NCBI RefSeq assembly: GCF_021018895.1
Contig: NC_079365.1
Span: 17,149,001-17,213,000, forward strand
Length of the DNA: 64,000 nucleotides
Source: Seriola aureovittata
Taxonomy: Eukaryota > Chordata > Actinopteri > Carangiformes > Carangidae
Reading direction: 5' to 3'
The position numbers were made by a program, and so were the translations under genes. Position 1 is the first letter of the stretch. Each line of letters starts with the position of its first letter. The notes under the pieces were generated by a model. It was not told the DNA's origin. It was given only the letters and a program-made list of their open reading frames with translations, and searched no databases. Below are positions 52,151 to 63,310 of this stretch, piece by piece.

Positions 52151-52460
52151 AGTAGAGCTGAATGATATATATCATTTTTGGCAGATATTGCAATTGCGAT
52201 AAGAGTCATGATTTCAGTTGTAATGGTCAGTTTTGCATTTCGTTTTCACAGAAATAAATATAAAAATTCGGATGATTTGAATTTTGCTGGGGCTTTTTCC
52301 AAACAAGCATGTTCCTTTACATCTAAAGAATATATGATTTACAAGCCGTAACATCTCTGTAGCATCACAATGCTTCATTTATGGTCTGACATTTAAAAAA
52401 AAAAAAAAAAAAAGAATTGCAGCTCCTGTTTTGGATATTGCACAATAATTTTGATAACGT
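52151..52460. mobile_element. MITE of the same family, copy 2
   Basis: Begins AGTAGAGCTGAATGATATAT and aligns along most of its length with the reverse complement of 15471-15774. Shared words include TTGCGATA, GAGTCAT, TTTCAGTTG, AATGGTCA, TTTTCACAGAAA, CCAAACAAGCATG and TTGGATATTGC. It is diverged, contains an A-run near 52395-52412 and lacks a clear right terminus. Confidence 0.65.
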
Positions 52461-53959
52461 TTCCATTTATTGTTATTAGTTATTAGTAATTAGCATTCAG
52501 TCTGTCAAAATATAACACTGACTTTTTAAATAGATATTTTCACATCATTGGTTTGTCACGTTAATCAACTTAAGCCTGCACACTGACTATAGTGAGGTGT
52601 GTGCATGTGTGCGTGCGATGTTGTTGGTACTGGAACTGACTACCAAATTTCTGGTATCGTGACAAATTTCATTATTGCTTTTAAGTGCATCCATTCTCAT
52701 TCGACAGACAGATAAGCTGGCCACTGAATTTGAAAGCAATAAGCAAAGGATGAGTATCACTAGCAAAAAGGATAAACAGTGAATTATCTGCACATGAAGT
52801 GATTGCAGCTGCAGTGTTTCCCCATCGGACCATTTAGTGGGTGGCACAGGCAGCTGGTGAAGAGACAACAGATAACAGTGCGCTCAGCTCATCTATGATC
52901 GAGACTGAGCATATGTTAGTGATGCTATTTTAAAACCAGGGGAAAGTTAGTGTTAACATCAAGTGTCAGTCCTGTACATACTGAACCAATTATCCAGGGA
53001 AGATGGAGAGGACCTTGATGATAATGATACTGTTGCCAGTGTCAGTGATGTCCAGACAGCTGGCATCCTGCTGGCACAACAGTACATCAGGATCTCATTA
53101 ATAGCATTAATGACATGTTTGCCCACTATACTGTTTGCAGTTTTTAATATAATAATGCAAAAAGTTTTTTTTATTATTATTAAATTTTCAAAATCCTGTT
53201 CACATCCTATTGTGTGTGCTACTAATTATTCTCCAGCTGTATCACGAGGCGTCACGCCTTTCGCTTTTTTTTTTTCCATCCAGCCGTATTCACATAAACT
53301 TGCATTAATTTCCTCATTACTTATGTGATTACATCAGGAGCATTTCTATAATTAGTGACAAGCTATGTTTCTGATGATGACTAGAGAGCTGCATGTTTTC
53401 AACCGCACAACCACACATGGCTGTGAACATGTGTCTGGGCTACAGTTTTCAGGAACACCCCAACTCCTGATGTTCGGGCCTATTCTACGAAGTGACATTT
53501 CTAGGGATAAAAAATCCTAGGATTTTTGTGAGAGAGAAAAAAGAACATGCAAGACTGTTTTTCTGAATAGGGCTGATGATTTTGTATTATTGTCGACTGC
53601 CTCTAAAGCTATACCAGCAACTATATCATTGATTTAAGAAAAAAAACAACCCCCCTCCCTTTTAAATTTCCTATTTTCATGTAAACCCCAGCTTACAAAC
53701 TCCAAATTCCTATTATAAAGATTTAGGTCATCGGGCCCAAAACGGTAGACGAACAGAGTTACGTGAGCAATGTACAAGTAGTTAAATTGGATTTATGCTC
53801 CACCGACTACTCGCTGGTCTGCCAGTCTGCCTTGCATTGCCTTTCTGCAATGTGTCAGAGGTCTGGTGTGACATGCCATAAGAAAACTCAGCTATGTTAG
53901 GGGCTTGTAAGGCTACTAGTCAATAAAGCTGCAAACTGAGGACGTGGAAGCATGGAACT

Positions 53960-54011
53960 GGGGGATTTTGGGGCAGGGGGTGGGGGGCCTGGGCGTATGG
54001 GGGGGTGGGGG
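53960..54011 (+). other. G-rich tract with G-quadruplex potential
   Basis: The plus strand has seven runs of three to seven G separated mostly by 1-6 nt. It lies in intron 1, about 2.9 kb downstream of exon 1. The G-rich strand is the template strand for ptprg, so the RNA would be C-rich here. Confidence 0.55.
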
Positions 54012-54261
54012 TGACTCAGAGAGAAACCATTCTCCTGTGTTACATCACTGCTACTTAACTATGGGGGATGATTGGTGCCACAGAGGAGTGAAAATGCCAA
54101 ACATATTTAAGATGCACACTAACTACACTCTCTTCAGTTGCCACAGTGTTTACCAAAAAAACATCATTCCTTCAGATTTTTTACTTAGAAGGATAAGAAT
54201 ATAGGTAACACACGATGCAGTTACCTCTTTAAATGCTTCTGACAGTACCATAATAGAGGCT

Positions 54262-54400
54262 GAGTCATAAATCTGTGGGCTAAAATTATAGACTCATATT
54301 AGCTAATCGCAGATATATTGGTCACTGTCTTTATGTCCAATGATGCTTAACAAGGATTTTGCAGTGCAAAAATGCTAGATGTGTTTGTAGCAAAATGTGT
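54262..54400. repeat. Fragment related to the repeat at 7110
   Basis: ATTAGCTAATCGCAGATATA, TTGGTCACTGTCTTTATGTC and CAATGATGC correspond to the 'cagatatatcggcattggtatttatgtcggc' core of the same family. Short and degenerate. Confidence 0.4.
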
Positions 54401-54413
54401 TGCCATTACACAG

Positions 54414-54650
54414 TAGAGCTACTCGACTAATTGATAAGTTGATGGAAAAATAATTAGGGATAATTTTGATTATTGCTTAATCCTTTTGAGTCATTTTTAA
54501 ATATGTTTCATCTTCTCCAATGTGAATATTTTCTGGATTCTATTGCAGTCTTCTGCAATAGTAAACTCAATATCTTGGAATGGACATTTCACTCCCAATT
54601 TCCTGACCAAACAACTAACTGTGAAAATAATTGACGGATCAATCAGTACA
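54414..54650 (-). repeat. Teleost interspersed repeat (GTTGCAGC family), minus copy
   Basis: Begins GTAGAGCTACTCGACTAATTG and runs through GAGTCATTTTTAAATATG, TATTTTCTGGATTCT, a TAAACTCAATATCTTGG block and CCTGACCAAACAACTAACTG. The order is that of the reverse-oriented family. Confidence 0.6.
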
Positions 54651-55595
54651 TATCTTTTTAAAAATTCTTTCATAACCAGAATGAACTGATCTTTATCAAA
54701 AATGTTAAGTGTTAAAAAAAAATTCTGTTGCCTGTTGTACCATCAGATAATCTAACTCTAAAATATCAGTATCAGCTTTGAAAAACCAGTAAGTCTGCAG
54801 GTCTACATTGTGACAATAACACCAGAGAGCTACTGAAAAAATATGATTATGACTTTTATGACTTTTTCAAGGACAGGAAACGGCATACCAAACAAAACAT
54901 CTGGGTACATATTAAAGAGTATATCTCATAATATAACCAAGGTCCAGGAATACTGATCAAGGCTGGCTGTTTCTGAGCATTATGTATCAAGACCATACAG
55001 TCACAGAGGTGATCACTTATTTCTGACTGAACTTGCGTTAATTCACTTCAACTTAGAAGTAGGAAGAAAAAGCATCAACTGTAGAATCTGTGTCCTTCTG
55101 AGTTGTTGTTAAAAGATGTTTGTCTTTCATTATTCATTGTTCCCATCAGACCTCCTACGAGATATATAACCCTTTAAAAGCAGTACTGATGCCGAGTGAA
55201 GGTGCGTACCCCACTGATTTTTGTTCTGCCCAAACTGAATCTAATCTCAAACCTAATCCCTACCTGTCAAATTGTTCACCGTTTAACTTCAAACCACCTT
55301 CGGACCCAACTCCAACCTGTGTGACGCCTAACCACATGCACATTACATTATTAGCCTAAATCAATCCCTATCTGAAAGCAGAGAAGGGCTTTGAGAGACA
55401 CTAATCAAAGGGGAAAAATGACTTTACCACAAGACCAGTGTTGCACCATATTCTGTGACCTGACTGACATGTCTGCTAAATTTTAATGGGACAAGTGTTT
55501 ACCACGGTCATGTTCTGTATATTGATAGCTACTATCAAAAGCAGTGATGGTAAAAGCTATGAAATCAAATCTTGGTGACTTTGGAGTTCAACAGT

Positions 55596-55995
55596 AGAAC
55601 TGCAATGATGAATAGTTGATTAATCAATTAGTCAACTGGCAACAACGTTGATAATCAAGTTATATTCTAAGCAAAAATGCCAAAATTTCTCTGCTTCATC
55701 TTTGTCTCTGTTCATTTCAAGGAGCTCACAATCAATTGATTAACTAAGAATATAAGAAACAGATTAATTGATGAGGAAAACAATTCCGCCTGGGTGCAGC
55801 TTCTGTGAGAATTTATTGCTTGTCTTTGTTTCATATCATTACAAACTGTAATTATCTTTGGATTAAGATGTCAGCAATGGATCTGGAAAAAATGTGATGG
55901 GGATTTTTCACCACTTTTTTGGGCATTTTACAGAATCAAGGATAAATCGATTGATTCAGATGATCTGCAGTTTAAATCAGTAATAAGAATAATCA
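55596..55995 (-). repeat. Teleost interspersed repeat (GTTGCAGC family), minus copy, rearranged
   Basis: Begins GTAGAACTGCAATGATGAAT and TTGATTAATCAATTAGTC. A second segment (from about 55795) carries CTTCTGTGAGAATTTATTGC, TTTTTCACCACTTTTTTGGG and ATAAATCGATTGATTCAG. The middle is disrupted, so this may be two overlapping insertions. Confidence 0.5.
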
Positions 55996-56868
55996 CTAGC
56001 CCCACCCCAATCCAACAGAGCCTCTTTTCTCCACAGTTTAATCTCTAGTGGCACTGAATCTGATGGGCCATAGTTTAGGTGCAACAACAATAATCCCCAG
56101 TTGCAGAGATTCCAGAACTACGTTTCCGCTCCAGTGGCATTAATCGCCCCTCATACATGCACATCCATCTACGAGCCAACAGCGCTAACTATCGCCTTCA
56201 TCCTCGTTTCTACCTACGCACATGACAGCGAGCAGGCACAGAGTAAACCTCCACACAGATCAAGACCACAACTACAGTAAGCCTGTCATAAAACTTGGGA
56301 CACCTTATAAACACACATTAACAAAACTGCAGGCTAAACAGATGGAGAGGGAGGGTCGTGGTAATTTCACAGGAGATAAAGTGAAATATTATAAAAGTGT
56401 AGTCTCAGAGTACCGCAGACCCAGTGTGTTCCTACAGGAATGTTTTCCTACATTTCCATATAGATAAATGAATTCTTATGACTGTGCACCCATGTTGAAT
56501 GAGTAACCAGTGTTGTGGCCACCATATAAAACGGCAGGGTCAAACAGGAGTCGTCGGAACAAATCCAGGACTAAATGTTTATCCCAACGTTTAATCCAGA
56601 GGAACAATTTGCGCCATAGACCAGCTGCCTAATCAATAACATGCACTCAAATCACGGAGGCTCGGTGTTAACCGTTGGACGTTAAACTCGGCTCGGCCCA
56701 GTAACCGTTAGTGGAACCCGGGCTAAACGTTACCTTTGGAAGGAAAAAATCTCGACCAACAAACCCCCCGCTTTTACCCTCAATTATAAACATCCAGTTC
56801 AACACTGTGGACAGTCTGTTTAGTTAGGCGAAATAAATGATACGATGAGCCGTGTTGCAAGTACTTAC

Positions 56869-56953
56869 CAGGATGACAGTCTTTGTGTTTGGGCAAGGTT
56901 AAAAACATTAGGGATAAAATCCACCAGTAACTCGGTTCCCGTATTCTCCGCAT
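56869..56953 (-). CDS. ptprg: ptprg coding exon 1 (start codon and signal peptide)
   Basis: First coding exon of receptor-type protein tyrosine phosphatase gamma, a single-pass membrane phosphatase with an extracellular carbonic-anhydrase-like domain. The exon encodes 28 codons plus one base. The peptide begins MRRIREPSYWWIL and continues with a hydrophobic run (SLMFLTL), which closely resembles the start of human PTPRG as I remember it (MRRLLEPCWWIL). This is an N-terminal signal peptide: basic residues 2-5, hydrophobic core about residues 9-20. The start is fixed by an in-frame TAG three codons upstream and by A at -3. The exon ends CCTG before the strong donor GTAAGT, in phase 1, matching exon 2. 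The cleavage site and the untranslated part of the exon are not determined. The alternative, ptprz1, has a different N-terminus and is excluded by exon 3 as well. Confidence 0.9.
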
Positions 56954-56967
56954 GTTAGACTACTCAT
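56908..56967 (-). other. Upstream ORF overlapping the ptprg start codon
   Basis: An ATG lies 14 nt upstream of the ptprg start, in a different frame. It opens a 19-codon reading frame plus TAA that runs through the authentic start and ends inside coding exon 1. Its context is weak (T at -3, A at +4), while the main ATG has A at -3. Ribosomes initiating here would bypass the ptprg start, so it could lower translation. Whether it is in the mRNA depends on the unknown transcription start site. Confidence 0.55.
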
Positions 56968-57442
56968 CGAGAGCAACAAGAAGGCAACGGGTGACAAAGT
57001 TTTTCAGTCTTTTCTCTTCTTTGACAAAAAAAAAAAAAACAACCAAAAAAAAAAAAAAAGAAAAGAAAATCACATACACTCGGTCGAGGCTGAAACGAAG
57101 TTGGCACAGCAGCCACGAAGGCAGAGCATCAAAGTAATGGTAAGCGGTGAGACTACAGAGTCACTGCTGTTAAAAAAAAGACTAATTTGTTCGCCTCCAG
57201 TCCGAGCAGCGGCTGTTTTTAGCTTCGAGGAATAAAACGTTACGCACACCACGGCTGTGCAGAAACAGTTCAAAATCTGCTGTCGGACTCCACCGTGCCT
57301 GTAGCGGGCTTCCAGATAGCGACATTCCCGAAGTGTAGAGGGGTCAATCGGCGATCAATCGCTGTCTTTAACTACAAGAAGAGAGAAAAAGTGGTCGAAT
57401 AATATTGATTACACGTGATCATTATTAAGTGATTATCCGCGG

Positions 57443-57455
57443 CGTCAGCGTGACG
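57443..57455. promoter_or_regulatory. Paired CRE half-sites (palindrome)
   Basis: CGTCA and TGACG face each other across a 3-bp GCG spacer, about 490 bp upstream of the ptprg ATG. Each half is a CREB/ATF half-site. The spacing is not the classic TGACGTCA, so binding is an inference only. Confidence 0.3.
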
Positions 57456-57584
57456 AAGGGCAAAACACAATGCGAAGAAAAGTGGTGCTGGAAACGTCCC
57501 ATTCTTCCATCCAGGAAGTAGACTAGCGGTCAGGCATGCATGGATATCTGGCTACTGGTCCCATCCTACCGGACAGGCTGCGTG

Positions 57585-57606
57585 TGAGAGAGAGAGAGAG
57601 AGAGAG
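57585..57606. repeat. (GA)n microsatellite in ptprg 5' flank
   Basis: About ten GA units followed by a purine-rich block of GGGAGAGAAAAAGAGAG type. Such GA tracts can bind GAGA-type factors and vary in length between individuals. Confidence 0.8.
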
Positions 57607-57637
57607 GGAGAGAAAAAGAGAGGGGGGGAGTCTGCAC

Positions 57638-57647
57638 GGGGCGGGGG
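57638..57647. promoter_or_regulatory. GC box (Sp/KLF-type site)
   Basis: GGGGCGGGGG lies inside a G-rich block (57621-57667), about 685 bp upstream of the ptprg start codon. It is the best single promoter-type motif in the region. Confidence 0.45.
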
Positions 57648-58831
57648 CAGCGAAGGAAGGGGGAGGCGGTTCTTGGATTTTGCTGAATGCAAAATGACTC
57701 GGAACGGACCAGAGGCTGGTTTCTAGTTTTCTGTTTACGGCGCTATGAAGAGGAAGACTCCAGAAATCAATGGCTCATGTCACATTGTCAGGTCCAGACA
57801 GGATTGTGCTGCTCCTCTTTTAAATGTTGCATCAAACATGTTGCATCAAACATGATGAAACACTGTTAAGAATATTATCTGGCTAAGGCCAGAATCTACA
57901 GGGGATTGAAGCCTTGTTCTAAAAGAGAAAAGAGAAAATTGTGTCCCTGCTAAATCCATTGATTTCAGCCCCCATACTGTCATCTCACTGTTTTGTTGCT
58001 TCCTCCCAGGCCCCATTATCAAAATGACCCTCCTGTGGCCACGCAGTGATGTCCCTTTGCCTCCTGCTGGCAGAACTGTGAATGGAATACTTTAGCAGTA
58101 ATCATCACCTGGAATATCATCATGTCTGAGTGTGTACTGATTGGAGAATTATGCATCCACTGGTGACACTCCCTTCGGTAAATGTGTAGTCAGTGGTGTT
58201 CTTGCAGAACTATCCAGCTGGACATTTAATTTGAGGAATCTGATTAAATTTCTCATTTAATTACCCAGTTCTCTGCAGGGCCATTGAGGACAGTCACAAG
58301 GGCCCTTTGCTTTTAATGTGAGCCATCTGCTTCCCCTCCAAAATGCCTACCTTTTCAAAGCTCACACAGCCTCGTGGGCATTCTCTCCACGATCCTCCAG
58401 GCTGCACTACCTCCGTACACGCTGCAGAACACCACCGTGGTTGATAATTATTCCAGACCTGACTGTATTCTGACTGATCAAATGCAATTAACCTGAACAA
58501 AAAGTTTCTCAATACTTTTCCATTTTGCTTTCTATCTTGTTCTGTCAGGTGATACACTTTAATTAATCAGGCTGACTCCAAAAATGTTGTGTTATATCAT
58601 CATACTGAGTAGCCTACAGGTAAATCTCCCCAGACCAGTAAAACATCACAAAACAATGCAAGCAAATAAAGTAGCTGTAACTAATATTAATTCTAATGTA
58701 CATCAATATATGCAACTCTAAATTGCATTTATAATCTAAGAATAATGTTTGACATAACAATCTTAATTCAAGTTCCACTCACAAAGTTTCTTATCACTTA
58801 TCAGAGAGGAGAATTTGCTCAGTTGTATACT

Positions 58832-59115
58832 ACCTAGAGATGACACAATTAATCATCACACACTCAATTGGCAATTATTCTGACTATCAATTATTCAATT
58901 TGAAAGTAATTATTCAAGTAAAAATATTTACCGGTCCAGCTTCTCAACTCTGAGGATTTGCTGCTGTCTCGTATGGTAGTAAACTGAATATCTTTGGGTT
59001 TCAGATTGTTTGAACAAAATGTGTATTCGAAGACACCTTGGGTTCTAGAGGGCTGGTCGGAGGTTCTAGAAGAACATTTTCACTGCTCTCTGGCATTTTA
59101 AAGACCAAACAATGA
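58832..59115 (-). repeat. Teleost interspersed repeat (GTTGCAGC family), minus copy
   Basis: Begins CTAGAGATGACACAATTAATC, with TTCTCAACTCTGAGGATTTGC, GGTAGTAAACTGAATATCTT and GGCATTTTAAAGACCAAACA in the family's reverse order. It lies upstream of ptprg. Confidence 0.6.
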
Positions 59116-59451
59116 ATCCATTCATTAGGAAAATAGTCCTGCAGTGTCCTTTCTCACCGCTGTTTCAGCAAATCACTTTTCACGTAGAAGAGAATATGCT
59201 ACCTCCAAGTTGGAAAAATAATAGGGCGCGAACAGCAATCAGTGTAAACTTAATTAACAGAAAGTCTAAAATTAAATGGCCAAGGGAAAACTTGTTGTCA
59301 TAATTTAAGCAATAAGCCACAAGGCTCCACCAGGCCAAAGCTGCGATGTGTTTGTTTTCTTTTTCAAAACACTGCCTTGAAGCTGTTTTGAAATCAACCA
59401 ATATCATGATCCAGGCTTATAGCTTTAATAAAAAGGATGAGTTGCATAGTG

Positions 59452-59457
<6 letters not shown>

Positions 59458-59485
<28 letters not shown>
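59458..59485. repeat. (ATT)n microsatellite
   Basis: About nine ATT units after a short T-run. Confidence 0.9.
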
Positions 59486-59752
59486 TGTATGTTCAATGAA
59501 TAGTATGCAAATAACAATATAACAAAACAGATGGGTGACATGTTAACATGATAAATCTTAACTTAAGAATATTAAAAACAAGATGCAGCCGAGGAGTTCC
59601 TCATCAGATGAGTGTTTGTACTTGTAGACTAATTTTGCGGTTGCGTCTCAGCCCCTGTTGAAACTCAATTTTCTCCTGAATTGTAACATTTATTAGCCTC
59701 CCTGCACGCACTGCACAGTGATTGCCGAAGACATGTGAGTAAAGGGAACATA

Positions 59753-60098
59753 CGTTCATTCGTTCATAATACTGCTCATCCTTTTAGGGTCCCAGGAGCC
59801 AATCCCATTTGACATTGGGGCGAAGGCGGGGTCCACCCTGGACAGTTTGTCAGTCTATCACAGGGCTGACATTTAGAGATAAACAACCATTGACACTCAC
59901 ATTCACAGCTACAAGCAATTTAGAGTCGCCAATTAACCTAACCTGCATGTGTTTGGAGTATGGGAGGAAGCCGGAATACACAGAGGACACCCACGCATGG
60001 ACAACATGCAAACTCCACACACAGCCTGGTTTGAACCCAGAGCGTTCTTGTTGTGAGGAGACAGTGTTTACCGCTGCACCGCCAGACAATACAGTATA
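59753..60098 (+). repeat. Teleost dispersed repeat ('taacctgcatgtctttgga' family)
   Basis: Landmarks in order: GCGAAGGCGGGGTCCACCCT, GGACAGTTTGTCAGTCTATC, CACAGGGC, ACACTCACATTCACAGC, CAATTTAGAGTCGCCAATTA, ACCTAACCTGCATGTGTTTG, ATGGGAGGAAGCCGGAATAC, ACATGCAAACTCCACAC, GAACCCAGAGCG and CCGCTGCACCGCCAG. It is a near full-length copy of one of the most abundant teleost interspersed repeats. The open frames here belong to this repeat and not to a gene. Confidence 0.8.
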
Positions 60099-62894
60099 AT
60101 TAATAATAATATAAAAAGTTTATAGCATCCAGGCAACAGTCAAACACATTAAAGCAGCCAGAGCCAACAAACGTAAAATGAGTCATGACCATTATTTTCT
60201 CTGTCTTGAAAGCACCATATAGAGCTTCATGGCGAGACTGTGAAGACTCAAGGAAGCCGCAAACTACCCTCCAGTCTCCTTTGCAGTTTCCAGTAGTTTC
60301 ATGAGGCATTTGTAATGTGTGCTTTGACATTTGACATTCTAATCTTTTTCACCCTTTGGGAGCTGAGATTCTAAAGGCATCCTAACACTTTTTCTGACAG
60401 TTAAATTGTGTTTTAGATTTAAAAGAGAAAAAAAAGAAAAGGCGAGATATATATGATTCATCCGAGTCCAGCCATGACACCGGCATTGTCCCACGGGCAT
60501 CTCCTTCCTCTTTGCCCTTAAGTGGTTTGAGAATCACACTTGTATTATTTTTTCAAACACATTTCACATGTTGACAGTTGGTACATAATGTACGACTGTG
60601 TGCATCAATTATGTAATGCAATTCAGGCTATGACCATATATAATTTATTTGATTCTCAATCTCCTACATTATTTAATCAAAAGCTATTTTTACCATTATT
60701 ACTCTCCCCAAATAGTTTTATCTTTTGTTGGTCTGTCCTCTAGTTCTTCACATCAATGTGTCATGTTTCTGCACTGAATCTACTCTGCATTAATGCTTTA
60801 GGAGGGTGTCACGAGCGTCTGTCTGCCACAGCAGGACAACCTTAAAAAGGCTAGCACTCTAAAACTGCAAAGAGGGGCTCAAAAGTAAGCCTCTAGCAAG
60901 CTAATAACAGTTTTTGGTTTCTTTTATGCTGTAAAACTAAAATGTCAAAGAAGTGGGATGTGCTCCAGGAATGCAATTAATGTTACAAACTGGAATCTTC
61001 TAGTCCAGTGTCCTTCCATCTTGATTAATGGTGAACAACTGCCAAATTAACTCGTATGAAAAATGTAGGTTGTGTTATATTTGCATTGGAGCTACATTAT
61101 AAAAAGTAATGCTCTTCCTTTTGAGACTGAGTTGTTTTTGAAGCCAGTTTTCAGAGCTGATAATGGGCTGAGAATCAGAAAAAGCAGTGTGGGTAAGAAA
61201 AACTCAAAATTATGGCAACGACTGTCAGCTGATTCAAAGATTAAAAAGAACATACCTGTGTCCTGCATGTTTTTTTCAGCCCATTTACTGGAAATACATT
61301 TATTTGACATCACTGCCAACCGTTTTAAGACATGTTTTTGCTGCTTTCTTGGCAACCACTGGATTCACTTAATCTCTGTATGGCATGACAGACAACTTAA
61401 TCCACTACAAAGAACATCACGTCTGATTTTATTTTTGTCAAAGTCATATTATGCTGAGTCGAAATGCATGGAAAGATTTGAGAAGTCTGTCTGTGTGATG
61501 CATTCAAGTGCTGTGTGAGGACAGATACCAAACAGGATTGCATTCATGATTTATGCTGATAGAAAGCTGAGAAAGCAATCAGTAAGCAAATAGGATATTT
61601 GCAAAAGAAAATGTGGTATTTTGTAGGTTTTCAGCAAGTCTTACGCATTGAATGTGCTCTGGATTCTTGTTGAGGATTTAGGGTTTGAATTTTAACGTTG
61701 GGCATCAAAACAAAGTTGCCCCAGAGTACAGAAGGCTGTCGATCGCAATAATTCTCAAACCAAGATCATTCTGAGAGCAGATGGGAACCTCTGTATTTCC
61801 TGCGGAAATATAGGCAGATAAAACTCTTGATGTGCTGCTACCATGATGTGTATTGATTATGAATAATATTCTATTTATCATCTGTATCTAACTGGACCAC
61901 TCAGTTTCCCATTTTTACAGTTAGTTTTGAAATCATAATTAGATCATACAGCTGTTTCATATGTGCAAATTACTTCATTCATCAAAGTAATACCGCGCTC
62001 TCAAATGCAGAGAGGCTTTGCTGTGATGTAACATGTTGGTGCAGCTGACCTCATTTCAGAGGATGGAGAATAATTTTCTGTAACGCGCAGATAATGAGAG
62101 AAACATGGAAAGTTTTAGATTTGGGTGGTCAGTATTAGATAAAGGAAATGTGAGTACGAGTAAGAGAGACTGGGGCAAAGAGAGAGAGGAAGTGTAGTGA
62201 CTTGAATAATTCGAGGCTGTAGTAGTTACTATTTGAAGCCAGTAGAGGGTGTCTACAAAATTCATGTTGCCATTAATCACTGCAGTTGTTCAAACCACCT
62301 AGGACCATCGGTGAAGCTCCAGAAGAACATAATAGATTCATTTGTCACAGAAGGGCAATGAATCCCAGCAAAGAACTCAGATGGATGCTTTGATAGCCAG
62401 GAAATCCAGTTATAAAGGCAGAGTGTCAACGTATTTAATATGGTATATTGAAGCCACAATAATGTACTTGATGTCAGTGTATTAAGACCTTGTACTCAGC
62501 GTCAGTGTTGCTGTCTTCACTGGTAACTGCTTTCCAAAGACAACGCCCACTGTGTCTACAATGTAAAAACAGGTTAAACATAAGAAAAAAATGATATTAC
62601 TTTTCCATTGTGACTTATTTATAATATCAAGCCATCAGACACCAATTTAGATCCTTTGTTAGTGTCTGCTCTCAACACATAGCAACTACTTTCCTGCACA
62701 TGGCAACTGCTGTCTTTTTCTAACATGGAATTAAAATAGGTGTCCCAGAATTTTCAGTGACAAGTCCATTGTGAAGTAAAACATCAATGTTTTTGGTTTT
62801 TTTTCTTCCTTTTTTCTTCCTTAATTTCTACCAGGATCAGCAAAGCTCTGGGATCAATTTTCATTTCACTTCCAACAACGTGCGCTAATTTGCA

Positions 62895-63310
62895 AGTCAC
62901 AGAGGACTGTTGAACGTTAGTATCATGTTCCGAGACACTCCCAAAAGCACAACAGAGGCAATGATGGCAGGTAACGAGTCTTTACTGGAGTCTGCAAAAC
63001 AAGGCAAAGAAAGTAGGCAGGCAAGCAGGCAGAACTGTAGTTACGCAGGCAAACGGACAGTCAGGAACAGGAATTAGGCAGGTACGCAAACTAAGATCAG
63101 GAGAGCTTGGCAATGAGCAGAAAGACAATCCACACGCCGGTGAGTGGAAACGGTGAGATATATACACAGAGGGGATGATGATAAGTAAATGGGAACAGGC
63201 GTGTGTAGGGGCGGAGGAGCCAGCAGGCTGGAGAAAACCAGGCAGAGGGGAGTGGCTGGGTCTGAAACAACATGAGAGTTTGTGATAAAGTGAAAACACA
63301 GAATTGGCAG
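62895..63310 (-). mobile_element. Possible solo LTR
   Basis: Read on the minus strand, the block has a U3-like part, a TATATATC box near 63155-63165, then AGTAAAGACTCG, which could be a variant polyadenylation signal (near 62980), after a run of GCCTGCTTGCCTGCC words. This arrangement, and the wording of the tail, resemble LTRs of fish retrotransposons. I cannot find clear target-site duplications or an internal coding region. The 149-codon minus-strand frame over this block has no recognisable domain and is probably spurious. Confidence 0.4.

Larger units (their letters stand above)
34782..56868 (-). other. ptprg: ptprg intron 1
   Basis: A 22.1-kb first intron from the exon 1 donor GTAAGT to the exon 2 acceptor CGACAG. 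It holds microsatellites (41186, 47904, 49490, 51215), several copies of a teleost interspersed repeat ending in GTTGCAGC, one MITE copy at 52151 and a G-rich block near 54000. Long first introns of receptor phosphatase genes often contain enhancers. The blocks 34850-40400, 42600-44400 and 46050-47850 show no feature I can name beyond short A/T runs. Confidence 0.8.
56954..57660 (-). promoter_or_regulatory. ptprg: ptprg 5' UTR and probable promoter region
   Basis: The stretch upstream of coding exon 1 has more CpG than the surrounding AT-rich DNA, as expected for a CpG-type promoter of a developmental receptor gene. Visible elements are a GC box GGGGCGGGGG at 57638-57647 (Sp/KLF type), an E-box CACGTG at 57412-57417, paired CRE half-sites CGTCA/TGACG at 57443-57455, and a GA repeat at 57585-57606. 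Two A-runs at 57026-57039 and 57044-57059 (T-runs in the sense strand) lie 70-105 bp above the ATG; such tracts can exclude nucleosomes. There is no clear TATA box. The transcription start cannot be placed by eye, and a 5' UTR intron cannot be excluded. Confidence 0.55.

Noticed and set aside
52963..53328. 121-codon plus-strand open frame with an acidic start
   Set aside because: The acidic part (EDGEDLDDND) looked exon-like, but the frame continues into T-rich low-complexity sequence and no domain or good splice sites support it.
61072..61518. 148-codon plus-strand open frame
   Set aside because: No recognisable domain, no splice context, and low-complexity amino-acid use typical of chance frames in AT-rich DNA.
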